Notes: a model not told the origin generated them from the letters alone. A stretch of 64,000 nucleotides of DNA from Dehalobacter restrictus DSM 9455 (GCF_000512895.1 NZ_CP007033.1:402001-466000), one strand, 5' to 3'. Counted from the stretch's first letter, positions 1-9,092 are shown. Numbers and translations: made by a program.

Positions 1-1
1 C

Positions 2-1009
2 GGTTCCGGCAAGAGCTTTACTGCCAAGCGGGAGATAGTCAACCAGATCCTGTCCAGTGATGATGACATTATCCTGATAGACCCGGAAAGGGAGTATTCG
101 CTCTTGGTCAAAGCCATGGGCGGCGAGATCATCCATATTTCCGCAACCTCCCCCAATCATATCAATGCTATGGACATGAACCGGGATTACGGGGACGGGG
201 CCAACCCTGTCATCCTGAAATCCGAATTTGTTCTTTCCTTATGCGAGCAGCTGATCGGCGGCCAAAACCTGGGGGCCAAGCAAAAGTCCCTGATTGACCG
301 CTGCACCGCGAGTGTATACCGGAAGTACCTGCAAAGCAATTTCGAGGGAATAACGCCTACCTTGCAGGATTTTCATGCGGAGCTTATAAAGCAGGACGAA
401 TCGGAAGCGCAGGAAATTGCCCTGGCCATCGAACTGTTTACCAGCGGCAGTCTGAACACTTTCGCCAAGCCGACCAATGTGGACGTGAACAACCGCCTGA
501 TTTGCTACGACATCCTGGACTTAGGCAAACAGCTTTTGCCCATCGGCATGCTGGTGGTGCTGGACAGCATCCTGAACAGGATTACTCAGAACCGGGCCAA
601 GGGGAAAAACACCTTTATTATCATTGATGAAATATACCTGTTGTTTCAGCATGAGTATTCCGCCAATTTTCTTTTCACCCTGTGGAAGCGCGTCCGGAAA
701 TACGGCGCGTTTTGCACGGGCATAACCCAGAATGTCGATGATCTGTTGCAGAGCCATACGGCCAAGACAATGCTGGCTAATAGCGAATTTATTGTCATGC
801 TCAACCAGGCTTCGACCGACAGGATGGAACTGGCCAGGCTCTTGAATATTTCCGATCTTCAGCTCAGCTATATTACGAATGTGGACGCGGGAAACGGACT
901 GATTAAGGTGGGTAGTTCCCTGGTACCCTTTGCAGATCAATTCCCCCGAAACACCAGGCTTTACCGCCTGATGACTACTAAACCGGGTGAACAGGTGGAA
1001 GTCCAGTAA
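2..1009 (+). CDS. VirB4/TraE-type conjugation ATPase, C-terminal part
   Basis: The gene enters from outside the window, so only the ATPase half is present. The reading frame opens with a P-loop (GSGKSFTAKRE) followed by the LIDPEREY strand. A Walker B-like segment (TFIIIDEIYLLF) lies about 200 residues later, followed by a TRKYG/TGITQN-like arginine and glutamine region. This layout fits the VirB4/TraE ATPases that power type IV secretion in Tn916/Tn1549-like conjugative elements, acting at the cytoplasmic membrane. The gene after it is a CD1108-type cell-wall hydrolase, the usual neighbour in these elements. Family placement rests on motifs and context. The start and the N-terminal domain are not visible. 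Confidence 0.88.
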   Translation, partial: GSGKSFTAKREIVNQILSSDDDIILIDPEREYSLLVKAMGGEIIHISATSPNHINAMDMNRDYGDGANPVILKSEFVLSLCEQLIGGQNLGAKQKSLIDRCTASVYRKYLQSNFEGITPTLQDFHAELIKQDESEAQEIALAIELFTSGSLNTFAKPTNVDVNNRLICYDILDLGKQLLPIGMLVVLDSILNRITQNRAKGKNTFIIIDEIYLLFQHEYSANFLFTLWKRVRKYGAFCTGITQNVDDLLQSHTAKTMLANSEFIVMLNQASTDRMELARLLNISDLQLSYITNVDAGNGLIKVGSSLVPFADQFPRNTRLYRLMTTKPGEQVEVQ

Positions 1010-1199
1010 ATTAGTTTAATGCGAAAAGCCGTATAAGGGCAGCCTTTTCATTTATTGAGGAGGGAAGAACAATGGAAACTATCCGGCTGCGCTATCCCGA
1101 ATATTGCCGGAGTCTGGAATATCCCCTAATGCAGCTTTCCGTAATGGAACGGTAAATCCTTCAGAAAGATGGGGACTAGCGGGGAAGACGGTGAGGGTT

Positions 1200-2981
1200 A
1201 TGAAAGAAATAAGGACAAAATCGACTATTAAAGATATCAAGGTGTTAGATAAGGCCTCGGATGTATCCCGTAGGATGAAAAACGCCTATATCCGTACGAA
1301 GGAGCAGACTAGACAAAACGGGCATAACGAAGACGGCAACTATGTGAATGAGGCAGTGGGTAAAGTAAAAGACGGTTCGGAAACAGTTGGTCGAAAAACG
1401 GCAACTGCGGGAGATTACGGCAAAAACACAGTTTGGAGATTAAAGAAACATACCTTCAAAACCGGAGCCAGTGTTCCAAGAACAGAACAGAAATTTGTTC
1501 AAAAACCAGTTTTTCAACCGGCAGAAAAAGCAACGTTGACGGCTGAAAAAACTTACAGCCAAACAGGGCGCAGGATCAAGCAATTTGACGCAGCGAGCGG
1601 CAAAAGCGTAAAACAAGCGGCTAGAGACACGTTTAAAATGGTACAAGGAAGAGTCAAGACCGCTGAACGCAGTGCCAAAACTGCTATTAAGACCTCGCAA
1701 TCAGCAGCTCAGACTGCCGTTAAAACCGCCCAATCTGCCAAAAAGATGGCGCAAGCAACGCGGGCCGTAGCGAGAGTAGCAGGTGTCTCGGCAAAAGCGG
1801 CGACAAAAACAATGGTGGCCACAATTAAAGCGATCATTGCAGCATTAAAGACCCTGATTGCTATGATTGCCGCAGGAGGCTGGGCGGCAGTTGTAGTTAT
1901 CCTGCTGGTATGCCTTGTAGGGCTTATGTCAAGCTCGGTTTTCGGGGTTTTCTTTTCCAACGAAGACAGCGGCAAGAACACGCCGGTAATGTCGGAGGCC
2001 GTCAGTCGGCTGAACGGAGAATTCACGGCACAACTGGAACAGATAGAGAAGGAAAACCCGCATGATACGCTGGATTTGTCCAACAACGGCAACAGCACTA
2101 TGGTCAGCAACTGGCGGGACGTCCTGGCAGTTTACGCGGTGAAAGTGGCTGCCGATCCGGAAAAAGGCATGGAAGTTGCCACCCTTGACGACACAAAATT
2201 GGGAATAATGCGGGACATCTTTTGGAATATGAATAAAATCGACTACTGGCTGGAAACGATTGAGCACACGGACGGGAAAACAACCAGTACCGAGACTGTT
2301 TTGCATATCTGTGTGACCGCAAAATTTTATTCGGACATGCTCGCCCAATATCATTTCAATCCGCAGCAAGTGGGGATGTTGAATGAGTTGATACAGGACA
2401 AATACCGAGAGCTATTTATGAAGCTTATCGGCAGCTATACGAATATTACTCTTTCTCCGCAGGAAATCGCTTCTATTTCACAAAACCTGCCGCCGGATTT
2501 AGATGAACAGCGCAGAAATACTGTTCTGGCAGCTTATTCCCTTATCGGCAAAGTAAGCTATTTTTGGGGCGGCAAATCCACAGTCATCGGCTGGGACAGC
2601 CGGTGGGGAACACTTACCAAGGTAACAGCTGAGGGAAGCCTAACCACCGGGGCAGTACGGCCTTACGGACTGGACTGCTCAGGATATGTGGCATGGGTAT
2701 TCGTCAACGCGGAAAATAATAAAGATGCTGTAGATATAATAGGAAGCGGTACTTCAAGCCAGTATGCCGCCTGTACGCCAGTAAACTGGAGCAACGCACA
2801 GCCGGGGGATCTGGCGTTCTATCTCGACTTAAGCCATGTGGGTATAGTTGTTGGCAAGCAAAACGGAGATATGTTGATTGCCAATTGCAATGCCGGAGAG
2901 AACAATGTAGCGGTAACCAGTGTTTCCGGCGCAAGTTCATCAGGCTTCTATATGATTGGCAGACCTAAATTTTTTGAATAG
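1200..2981 (+). CDS. CD1108-type conjugative-element protein with NlpC/P60 domain
   Basis: This is a membrane-anchored peptidoglycan hydrolase of the kind that opens the cell wall for conjugation. The N-terminal 200 residues are Lys/Ala/Thr-rich and basic, one strong membrane segment follows at about residues 216-252, and an extracytoplasmic region ends in an NlpC/P60 (C40) domain. The domain has the catalytic Cys in GLDCSGYVAW near residue 492, a His in DLSHVGIVVG, and a later polar residue region. The opening MKEIRTKSTIKDIKVLDKA is what I recall as typical of CD1108-family proteins. I chose ATG 1200 for that reason. The frame is open back to a TTG at 1104, and a well-spaced GAGGAGGG precedes an out-of-frame ATG at 1073 that encodes only 27 codons, so the 5' end could be frameshifted. 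Confidence 0.82.
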   Translation: MKEIRTKSTIKDIKVLDKASDVSRRMKNAYIRTKEQTRQNGHNEDGNYVNEAVGKVKDGSETVGRKTATAGDYGKNTVWRLKKHTFKTGASVPRTEQKFVQKPVFQPAEKATLTAEKTYSQTGRRIKQFDAASGKSVKQAARDTFKMVQGRVKTAERSAKTAIKTSQSAAQTAVKTAQSAKKMAQATRAVARVAGVSAKAATKTMVATIKAIIAALKTLIAMIAAGGWAAVVVILLVCLVGLMSSSVFGVFFSNEDSGKNTPVMSEAVSRLNGEFTAQLEQIEKENPHDTLDLSNNGNSTMVSNWRDVLAVYAVKVAADPEKGMEVATLDDTKLGIMRDIFWNMNKIDYWLETIEHTDGKTTSTETVLHICVTAKFYSDMLAQYHFNPQQVGMLNELIQDKYRELFMKLIGSYTNITLSPQEIASISQNLPPDLDEQRRNTVLAAYSLIGKVSYFWGGKSTVIGWDSRWGTLTKVTAEGSLTTGAVRPYGLDCSGYVAWVFVNAENNKDAVDIIGSGTSSQYAACTPVNWSNAQPGDLAFYLDLSHVGIVVGKQNGDMLIANCNAGENNVAVTSVSGASSSGFYMIGRPKFFE

Positions 2982-3010
2982 CTGTCTCCTTATCTTGAAA
3001 GTAAAGGCGG

Positions 3011-3691
3011 GTGATTATCACGGATGGCCAATCAAGAAGTTCAGTCTGTTTTCTGGACAATATTTTGTCCGGCAGGATAAAAACAGAAATAGCTTTTCAG
3101 CCAATTTGGGACTTGCAGAAAATAAAGGTATTCGGTTTTGAAGCTTTAGCCAGATGGAAAAATCTTAAGCCGAATGAAGTCTTTTGGGAAGCTGCCCAAA
3201 ATAATTTAGTGCTGGAATTGGAAACTTTGATTTTGACGGAAATATGCCGGATCGGAAAAAGTACAAAAGGAAAGACGTTTATAAACGTTCATCCAAGCTT
3301 GCCCGATCCTTATTTTTGGGAATGTTTAAAAGGTAAAAATGTAGTTTTAGAAATAACGGAATCGGATACAATCTGCTTTACGGCTTTAAATGTCTTAAGA
3401 GATTTAGGTTTTATTTTGGCGTTAGATGATTTTGGTACCGGTTCGGCAACATTAGAATCTTTGTGTCTTGTCGAGCCTGAATATATTAAGCTTGATAAAA
3501 GCCTCATCCAATCAAAGAATATTTTAAGCCGGGATAGCCTGATAACGGCTTTTGTCGGACATGCCACAAGAATGAATACCAAGGTGATAGTTGAAGGCAT
3601 AGAAAACCGTGAGCAATTGCAGGCTGCAAGGATAAACGGTTCTCACTACGGACAAGGTTATTTCCTCGGAAAACCTGAAATTATTTGTTGA
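3011..3691 (+). CDS. EAL-domain protein, probable c-di-GMP phosphodiesterase
   Basis: This is a stand-alone EAL domain of 226 residues with no sensor or GGDEF partner. It should hydrolyse c-di-GMP to pGpG in the cytoplasm. The hallmark motifs are all present in order: FGFEALARW (the EAL signature), FINVHP, LEITES, ALDDFGTGSA (the DDFGTG metal and dimer loop), YIKLDKSLI, VIVEGIE and GQGYFLGKP. The key acidic residues, Lys and Gln are kept, so activity is likely. It starts at a GTG behind AAGGCGG and ends 30 bases before the CpaB gene, at the head of the Flp/Tad block, which suggests it tunes pilus production or function. Two c-di-GMP-I riboswitches lie further right in the same window. Confidence 0.88.
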   Translation: MIITDGQSRSSVCFLDNILSGRIKTEIAFQPIWDLQKIKVFGFEALARWKNLKPNEVFWEAAQNNLVLELETLILTEICRIGKSTKGKTFINVHPSLPDPYFWECLKGKNVVLEITESDTICFTALNVLRDLGFILALDDFGTGSATLESLCLVEPEYIKLDKSLIQSKNILSRDSLITAFVGHATRMNTKVIVEGIENREQLQAARINGSHYGQGYFLGKPEIIC

Positions 3692-3720
3692 AGGTGATAA
3701 TAAATTAAGGAGTGGTTTTT

Positions 3721-4482
3721 TTGAGAAGAGTATTATTTATTTTAGGTTTGGTTATCGCTTTAGGGAGCGGCATAGGCCTTTATTTTTATATGGATTATGC
3801 AAAAGGTTTGATTTCTGTGGTTTATGCCGCCACAAATATTACTGAAGATACCGTTATAAGCGCACAACAATTGAAAGTTAAAAATGTTCCAAGGGAAAGT
3901 GTGCCTTCAGGAGTTGCAGCAAGTATCAACCAGGTAGTAAATAAGTCTCTTAATTGGCCTTTAAAAGAAGGCGATCCGGTGCGGTTGGATAAGATAGAAC
4001 AAAACACGAAGGCGGAGGTTGAGAATTCGCGATTAATTGCCTTCAAAACAGATTACAACGGATCCATTGCCGGTCTCGCCAAATACGGACAAACCGTCGA
4101 TCTTGTTTTAACTCTTGACCCGAAACAAACAGGCAATTTATCGCTTTCAGGATATATTGTCACAGGTTTATTTATTGAAGCGACTGCTGATTCATCGGGA
4201 AAGATATTATCTTCTGCAGATATCCCGAATTTAAATAGATCAGCATCTGTTGTGAGTTTATCAGGCAGTGAGCAAACAACCGGTATCCCAACAGAAATAA
4301 TAGCAAAGGTTACGTCTAAACAGTTTTTAGTAATAAAACAAGCCGAAACAATGGGAACTATTTCGTTGGGGCAGCGCGATAAGAATGCTATGGATCTATA
4401 CAACATAAACAATGTTATCGAAAATTCACAGATGAATATTGGTAAAGATTTTATTGTTTCATTGCTTCAGCTTCAAAAGTAA
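3721..4482 (+). CDS. cpaB: CpaB/RcpC-like Flp pilus assembly protein (SAF domain)
   Basis: This is a membrane-anchored protein of 253 residues with an N-terminal transmembrane segment (residues 2-22), then a SAF-type domain (VVYAATNITEDTVISAQQL and the segment that follows) and a second beta-rich part. CpaB/RcpC proteins belong to Flp/Tad pilus assembly and sit outside the membrane near the pilus base. I prefer TTG 3721, because AAGGAG at 3707-3712 overlaps the alternative GTG at 3712 but is correctly spaced for the TTG. It is followed after 20 bases by the TadZ-like ATPase, in the usual Gram-positive Tad order. Confidence 0.82.
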   Translation: MRRVLFILGLVIALGSGIGLYFYMDYAKGLISVVYAATNITEDTVISAQQLKVKNVPRESVPSGVAASINQVVNKSLNWPLKEGDPVRLDKIEQNTKAEVENSRLIAFKTDYNGSIAGLAKYGQTVDLVLTLDPKQTGNLSLSGYIVTGLFIEATADSSGKILSSADIPNLNRSASVVSLSGSEQTTGIPTEIIAKVTSKQFLVIKQAETMGTISLGQRDKNAMDLYNINNVIENSQMNIGKDFIVSLLQLQK

Positions 4483-4502
4483 ATGTTATTGGAGGAAATC
4501 TT

Positions 4503-5306
4503 ATGGCTGATGAAAATAAAGCGGTTAATGAGCAGGTGAAGAAAATAGTCGCGTTGTGGAGTGTGTGCAGTGTTGGAAAGTCGACACTTGCTTGCAATCT
4601 TGCCCGAAAACTGGCAAAGGAAACAAACTTAAAAATTGGGTTGTTGGATTTTTCGTTAATAACGCCCTGTCTCCACTTTTTTTTAGATCTGGAAGATAAA
4701 GAAAGCTCGATTGAATATATCCTTAAGTCTTGGCAGGATAAATATTCTTATCACGAGTTACTTAAGGAAAACGCCCACATAAATAAGAACCTTCCAAATT
4801 TATTATGTTGGACAGGATTAATAAAAAAACCTGAATTGATAGATAAACTTGGGGATATTCAAGCTCGTACAATAATCTCTGAGTTGTCCGGTCTTGTAGA
4901 TATTCTCTTTATTGATGTACAAAGCGATACGCTGATTATTCCTACAGACGTATCGCTTAAAACAGCAACAGATGTTTTGGTTATTGTTGACCAGAACAGA
5001 AACACAATTGAAAACACCGCTAAATGGCTTAACAATTTGCATGCCCGAAATATGGAAATAAGCAAATTCAAACTGATCATTAACCAATATTCAAATAAGG
5101 CACTGTACACAAAAAATAAAATTGAGAGCAATCTTGCGTTGCCGTTGCTCGGAACAATTCCGGGTGTTTCCAAGGTAATTTATGATAACGCGACTGTTTC
5201 GTTGATGCCATTGTTAAAATGCGGTAAATTTGATAAATCAATTGAAAACATTCTGTTGCAGCTTCATTTATATAAAGCCGTAAAAAAACGTCGTATATTT
5301 TTTTGA
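4503..5306 (+). CDS. TadZ/CpaE-like MinD-family ATPase
   Basis: This P-loop protein of the ParA/MinD superfamily most likely has the TadZ/CpaE role of placing the Tad machine at its cellular site. The P-loop reads SVCSVGKST: the GKST part is intact, but the signature lysine and GG of the usual KGGVGKST are replaced. Such degeneration is known among TadZ proteins. The switch-like strand GLLDFSL and the strand LFIDVQSDT follow, and LVIVDQN and LIINQYS correspond to the later strands of the fold. The gene starts at an ATG behind GGAGGAAATCTT and is followed by cpaF. Nucleotide hydrolysis may be weak or absent. Confidence 0.8.
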   Translation: MADENKAVNEQVKKIVALWSVCSVGKSTLACNLARKLAKETNLKIGLLDFSLITPCLHFFLDLEDKESSIEYILKSWQDKYSYHELLKENAHINKNLPNLLCWTGLIKKPELIDKLGDIQARTIISELSGLVDILFIDVQSDTLIIPTDVSLKTATDVLVIVDQNRNTIENTAKWLNNLHARNMEISKFKLIINQYSNKALYTKNKIESNLALPLLGTIPGVSKVIYDNATVSLMPLLKCGKFDKSIENILLQLHLYKAVKKRRIFF

Positions 5307-5334
5307 TGCGGAATTCGAATTGGGGGATATTTAA

Positions 5335-6759
5335 ATGAGAATCAGTTCAGCTAAAGCTGTTGAACAAAAAGCATATGACACAGACAGCAGAAATCAACTA
5401 GATAAAACAACAAGTATTATCCAGTCAGTATTGACTGAAAATCACCAAAAATTGCTTAATGATGCTATTTACGGGGTAGGTGAATGTCAAAAACAAATCC
5501 GCAATGTAATAAAAGATATCATTCGGCATGAGAAACTGGATGTACCCGATATGAGTATCGATGAAATTGCCTGGGGCGTATATAAATTCATTATTGGGTA
5601 TGATGTTATCCATGACCTTCTTCTTGATACGGAGATAACAGAAATATGCGTAAATGGTCCGTATCAAATTACTTATAAAAAGAATGGAATCAGGTATTTC
5701 GCAAAGGATATTAAGTTTACAGATCTGTCCCACCTTGAAAAAATAACAGAACGCATATTGCTCACCTGCCACTCAGAAGCCAACGAGGGCAGCCCTATGG
5801 TGGATAATGCTTGGCTTCCGGATCGAAGCAGGGTTGTAATCAATAAAAGCTCAATCGTCCCCAGCCATGGAATTACCTTAAATATCCGGAGATTCAGGGA
5901 TAAAAACTTTTCCTTGGAAGAACTTGAAAAGATCGGGACGTTAAAAAAGGCTGAGAGGAGCAAATCACGCAACTCTCTTAATAAAGAGTATGAAGAGATC
6001 ATAAGTATTCTGAGCGAAGAACATTCTTACCGGCAGCTTGATTTTATTCGGGATGTGGTAAGAGCGGGAGCTACTATCATAGTCAGCGGCGGGACTCACA
6101 CCGGAAAAACAACTTTGATCCGTACCTTGGCCTCGATTTTCCAAGATCTTATTCCGGATGAAAACGGTCCTGGCGATCCCGAAAGCGGTTTGCGGATAAT
6201 AACTATCGAAAACGGACCGGAGCTGCAGCTGGTTAAATACTACCCCGGCCTTGAGGTTGTTGAAATGCTGGAACGCGACACAAAATACAATCCTATAGGG
6301 GTAGAGGATATCTACCCGCAGGTTATGAGAATGGACCCGGATGTGATTTTGGTTGGCGAGATCCGTTTTCCGGTCGAGGCAATGTATACTTTGCGGGCCA
6401 TGCGCTCCGGCCATGCAAATACAATGGCTTCAATTCATACCTATGATGCTGAATCATGCTGTCAGGAATTACGAACCAAGGTTCAAGCTATCTCCAATGT
6501 CAGTGACAAGGTAATTAACACTGAAATCGTCACGGCAGTAGATATTATTATCCAGTTAGGGATAGTGGATAGAAAAATTGAAATCACCCAAGTAGCTGAA
6601 TTGGATTTGGATCCGGAGTGCAATATTGTCATTAAAGATATTTTTAAAAGAGACAGCGACGGGAAAATGATCTTTAACCCCATAAGCAAAAAACTTGCTT
6701 ATCGTCTTATTGCCAAGGGCAGAAAAAATGCTGGTGATGTTAAGAGGTGGTTGGTATGA
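5335..6759 (+). CDS. cpaF: CpaF/TadA pilus-assembly ATPase
   Basis: This is the secretion ATPase of the VirB11/CpaF family that drives Flp pilin polymerisation at the inner face of the membrane. Visible elements are an N-terminal helical region, the Walker A segment SGGTHTGKTTLIR near residue 250, an Asp/Glu box around ITIENGPELQL, the Walker B-like segment DPDVILVGEIR and the His box GHANTMASIHTYDAES. The 474-residue length is normal for the family. An insertion of Lys/Arg/Ser-rich sequence (about residues 200-225) separates the N-domain from the motor. The stop overlaps the start of the next gene as ATGA, implying translational coupling to TadB. Confidence 0.93.
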   Translation: MRISSAKAVEQKAYDTDSRNQLDKTTSIIQSVLTENHQKLLNDAIYGVGECQKQIRNVIKDIIRHEKLDVPDMSIDEIAWGVYKFIIGYDVIHDLLLDTEITEICVNGPYQITYKKNGIRYFAKDIKFTDLSHLEKITERILLTCHSEANEGSPMVDNAWLPDRSRVVINKSSIVPSHGITLNIRRFRDKNFSLEELEKIGTLKKAERSKSRNSLNKEYEEIISILSEEHSYRQLDFIRDVVRAGATIIVSGGTHTGKTTLIRTLASIFQDLIPDENGPGDPESGLRIITIENGPELQLVKYYPGLEVVEMLERDTKYNPIGVEDIYPQVMRMDPDVILVGEIRFPVEAMYTLRAMRSGHANTMASIHTYDAESCCQELRTKVQAISNVSDKVINTEIVTAVDIIIQLGIVDRKIEITQVAELDLDPECNIVIKDIFKRDSDGKMIFNPISKKLAYRLIAKGRKNAGDVKRWLV

Positions 6760-7712
6760 CGCTTGTTCTTTGTTATGGAATAAGCATCGGGCTTTTATTG
6801 TCTGTAATTGTATGGTTTCTCGGGAAAAAAGAAAAGAAGCAAATATCAGGTTTCATAAATAAAAGAATAAACTATTTGCATGACAAAGTGAAAAATAACA
6901 ATAGGATAAGTAATTTTGCAAGATATTACAATCAAAGAATCTATATTACAAATTTGAAGTTGAGCTTAAAAGCTCTTCTTTTTATTAGTATAGGGTTTTG
7001 TTTTATTGCTTTTTTCCTGTCAATAGTGATCCTTTCTGAAAAAATTCCGAATCCAATCTATCAGAATCCGGGGGCTGTAATCGTAAGCCATAATATTTTC
7101 GGGATTGTTATTTTTATGATTGTCGGCTTCATGATCCCGTGGGTATTGTTAAATTTAATCTATCACAGTATGCGAAGAATGCTGAATAAACAAGCCTTGA
7201 ACACTTTCAATCTTATATTAAACAATTATATTGTGCGTAATAATCTTGAAGCTGCAACCTGGGATTCAATTGCTGCCATGCCTTCTCAAATGCGCTCTTT
7301 GTTTAGCCGAATCCAGTCCCGGGTCAATAATGGGGAAGAATTCGACACGGTTATATATAAAATATCGATACTTCTAAAACTGCAGTCTTTCAGGGATTTT
7401 TACAACGTTATCGTTTCTTCGAGAATGGCCGGGGGCAACACGGAAGATCTTTTATACAGGCTTTCAGACAAAATCAGATCAAGAAAAAACAGGGCCCAAT
7501 CAATTAAAGAGGATCTTAATCCGCTAATCTCTAAAGCTGTGGCTTTTACGCTGGTAATGATTCTTACGTATTTCGGCGTAAGTCTTGTTTGGCCGGATTC
7601 AATCGCCCTGGTAAAACAATCCTCAATAGGACATCTTTATATCAATGCCATAATAATCTCCATTTTAATTGAGGCTGCTCTGTTACTGAAATTCTTATCA
7701 ATGGAGGATTAA
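6756..7712 (+). CDS. tadB: TadB-like type II/Flp secretion membrane protein
   Basis: This is an integral membrane platform protein of the GspF/TadB family. Hydrophobic segments lie at the N-terminus, at about residues 75-95 and 115-140, and as a pair at the C-terminus. Between them lies the cytoplasmic T2SSF-like helical domain with the pattern FRDFYNVIVSSRMAGGNTEDLLYRL. ATG 6756 overlaps the cpaF stop (ATGA) and has AAGAGGTGG upstream. The frame extends only three more codons to GTG 6747. TadB and TadC normally form a heteromeric base that couples CpaF to the growing pilus. Confidence 0.85.
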   Translation: MTLVLCYGISIGLLLSVIVWFLGKKEKKQISGFINKRINYLHDKVKNNNRISNFARYYNQRIYITNLKLSLKALLFISIGFCFIAFFLSIVILSEKIPNPIYQNPGAVIVSHNIFGIVIFMIVGFMIPWVLLNLIYHSMRRMLNKQALNTFNLILNNYIVRNNLEAATWDSIAAMPSQMRSLFSRIQSRVNNGEEFDTVIYKISILLKLQSFRDFYNVIVSSRMAGGNTEDLLYRLSDKIRSRKNRAQSIKEDLNPLISKAVAFTLVMILTYFGVSLVWPDSIALVKQSSIGHLYINAIIISILIEAALLLKFLSMED

Positions 7713-7718
7713 GTAAAT

Positions 7719-8624
7719 ATGAATATACTATTGATCTGTTCTATAGGAATTTCAATGGGTTTATTGCTACTTTCTGCGGCGTTTTTTATTAAGACAAACC
7801 TCAAGGAGTTTAAGAGGATAAATTCTCTGCGCACTACTGTGCTTTCATATAGACAAGCCCAAGATACTGCTTTGAAAAAACTTCGCAAAAAGACGGCAAA
7901 TTATATCACGAAATTATTAAGCAAAAAGCCGGGGCATAATCGTTCGGATAACATGCTGGAAATACTCAAACAGCCTGGGAAACCAATGCCGATAGGATAT
8001 GCGGAATATAAGACTTTTAAAAATGTATCCCCGTTCATATTTGCGCTCTTATTTGGCTTTGCAGGCTTTTCCACGAAAGATTTGCTGATGGCAATAGGGT
8101 TGATCTGTGCAGGCTTTTTTGTGGGGATAATAGCGCCTACGGCCATTCTTGCGTATTTTTATAACCAATACAAAAATGATCTTATCAATGAGCTGTCGGA
8201 AATTATGACCTATATTGTTGATTTAAGAAAAGCGGGGCAAACCATACCTGATTCTATTCGCGGGGCTTTATTTGCAACAAATAAATTACGGCCTCACTTA
8301 GAAAAACTCTTGCAAGAGATGTCAATAACAGGGCCAAAACCGGCACTCGCAAAATTGAGTAAAGAAACTGATATTGATGAATTGAAAAACTTAGCGGATA
8401 TTTTAATGCAATCTATCACAATTGATAGTTCTAATATGGTTGCATATTTAGCAAGCCGGTCACGGGATATTGATTATATTGAAGGATTAAAAGAAGTAAG
8501 GCGGTATAAAAACAAAAAAATGCTTGTCGAAGCATTGACCGCAATTCCGTTTATTATGATCCCGATAATAATTCTTGTCCCGCTGCTATACCAGGCTAAT
8601 CAAAGCCTTGGTCAAATAATGTAG
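7719..8624 (+). CDS. tadC: TadC-like type II/Flp secretion membrane protein
   Basis: This is the second platform protein of the TadB/TadC pair, 301 residues. It has an N-terminal membrane segment, two central hydrophobic stretches (about residues 105-145), a T2SSF-type helical domain containing IVDLRKAGQTIPDSIRGAL, and a C-terminal membrane helix (LTAIPFIMIPIIILVPLLY). It follows TadB by six bases, with GGAGG well placed before the ATG. The first pilin gene follows 14 bases later behind AGGGAGGTGG. Confidence 0.85.
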   Translation: MNILLICSIGISMGLLLLSAAFFIKTNLKEFKRINSLRTTVLSYRQAQDTALKKLRKKTANYITKLLSKKPGHNRSDNMLEILKQPGKPMPIGYAEYKTFKNVSPFIFALLFGFAGFSTKDLLMAIGLICAGFFVGIIAPTAILAYFYNQYKNDLINELSEIMTYIVDLRKAGQTIPDSIRGALFATNKLRPHLEKLLQEMSITGPKPALAKLSKETDIDELKNLADILMQSITIDSSNMVAYLASRSRDIDYIEGLKEVRRYKNKKMLVEALTAIPFIMIPIIILVPLLYQANQSLGQIM

Positions 8625-8638
8625 GGAGGTGGCAATAT

Positions 8639-8818
8639 GTGAAAAAAATTGTCTGCTATCTGACAACAGTATTGCGTGATGAAAGGGGGGATCTTGTTCA
8701 AAATATCGTCTTGCTGTTTGGCGGCATTCTAGCAACGATAGGCATTGCAGTGATTCTATATAATACAATAACATCCAAAATAGCAAATGACTCGGCCGGA
8801 ATGAGCAAACTTAATTAA
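8639..8818 (+). CDS. Small Flp-type pilin subunit 1
   Basis: This is a 59-residue protein starting at GTG behind AGGGAGGTGG. It has a short basic leader, the segment DERGDLVQN, one hydrophobic helix (IVLLFGGILATIGIAVILY) and a short polar tail. Size, layout and position directly after TadC fit a Flp pilin. The leader would be cut by the prepilin peptidase encoded downstream, probably after the Gly of RG. The residue five positions after that Gly is Asn or Gln rather than the usual Glu. The next gene is a clear paralogue. Confidence 0.8.
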   Translation: MKKIVCYLTTVLRDERGDLVQNIVLLFGGILATIGIAVILYNTITSKIANDSAGMSKLN

Positions 8819-8837
8819 GAAGGGGGGTTATTTTTTT

Positions 8838-9014
8838 ATGGGAAAAACTCTAAAAAACCTTTATCAGGATGAAGGCGGTGATTTAGTCCAAAACATCATC
8901 TGGATCTTCGGTGGTGTTCTGGCCACGGTGGCAGCCGTATCGGTGTTGTTTGTTACAATCCGGGGCAAATTGACGGATATGAATACCAGTATAACAAATA
9001 TCACCACTCCATAA
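8838..9014 (+). CDS. Small Flp-type pilin subunit 2
   Basis: This 58-residue paralogue of the preceding pilin shares the pattern DE-x-G-DLVQNI-x-FGG-ILAT with it (here DEGGDLVQNIIWIFGGVLAT). It has one membrane helix and a Thr/Asn-rich tail. The ATG lies behind AAGGGGGG. Two non-identical pilins in tandem may be a major and a minor subunit. A perfect 12-bp inverted repeat follows 36 bases after the stop and separates the pilins from the pseudopilin genes. Confidence 0.8.
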   Translation: MGKTLKNLYQDEGGDLVQNIIWIFGGVLATVAAVSVLFVTIRGKLTDMNTSITNITTP

Positions 9015-9050
9015 TTAAAATATTCCTCACCGTGAGGAGGAAGGGAGAGG

Positions 9051-9084
9051 GCGGATAGTATATGTTCAGACGTATACTATCCGC
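9051..9084 (+). promoter_or_regulatory. Perfect 12-bp inverted repeat after the pilin pair
   Basis: GCGGATAGTATA and its exact complement are separated by a 10-base loop. No T-run follows, so this is not a simple intrinsic terminator. Placed just after the two pilin genes and just before the TadE-like gene, it may be an RNA processing or stability hairpin that raises pilin mRNA over downstream genes, or a protein-binding palindrome. Confidence 0.6.
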
Positions 9085-9092
9085 TTAAAATT

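Noticed and set aside
521-940. Open frame on the minus strand inside the conjugation ATPase gene
   Set aside because: It is the antisense shadow of a strongly supported coding frame with Walker motifs and has no ribosome binding site.
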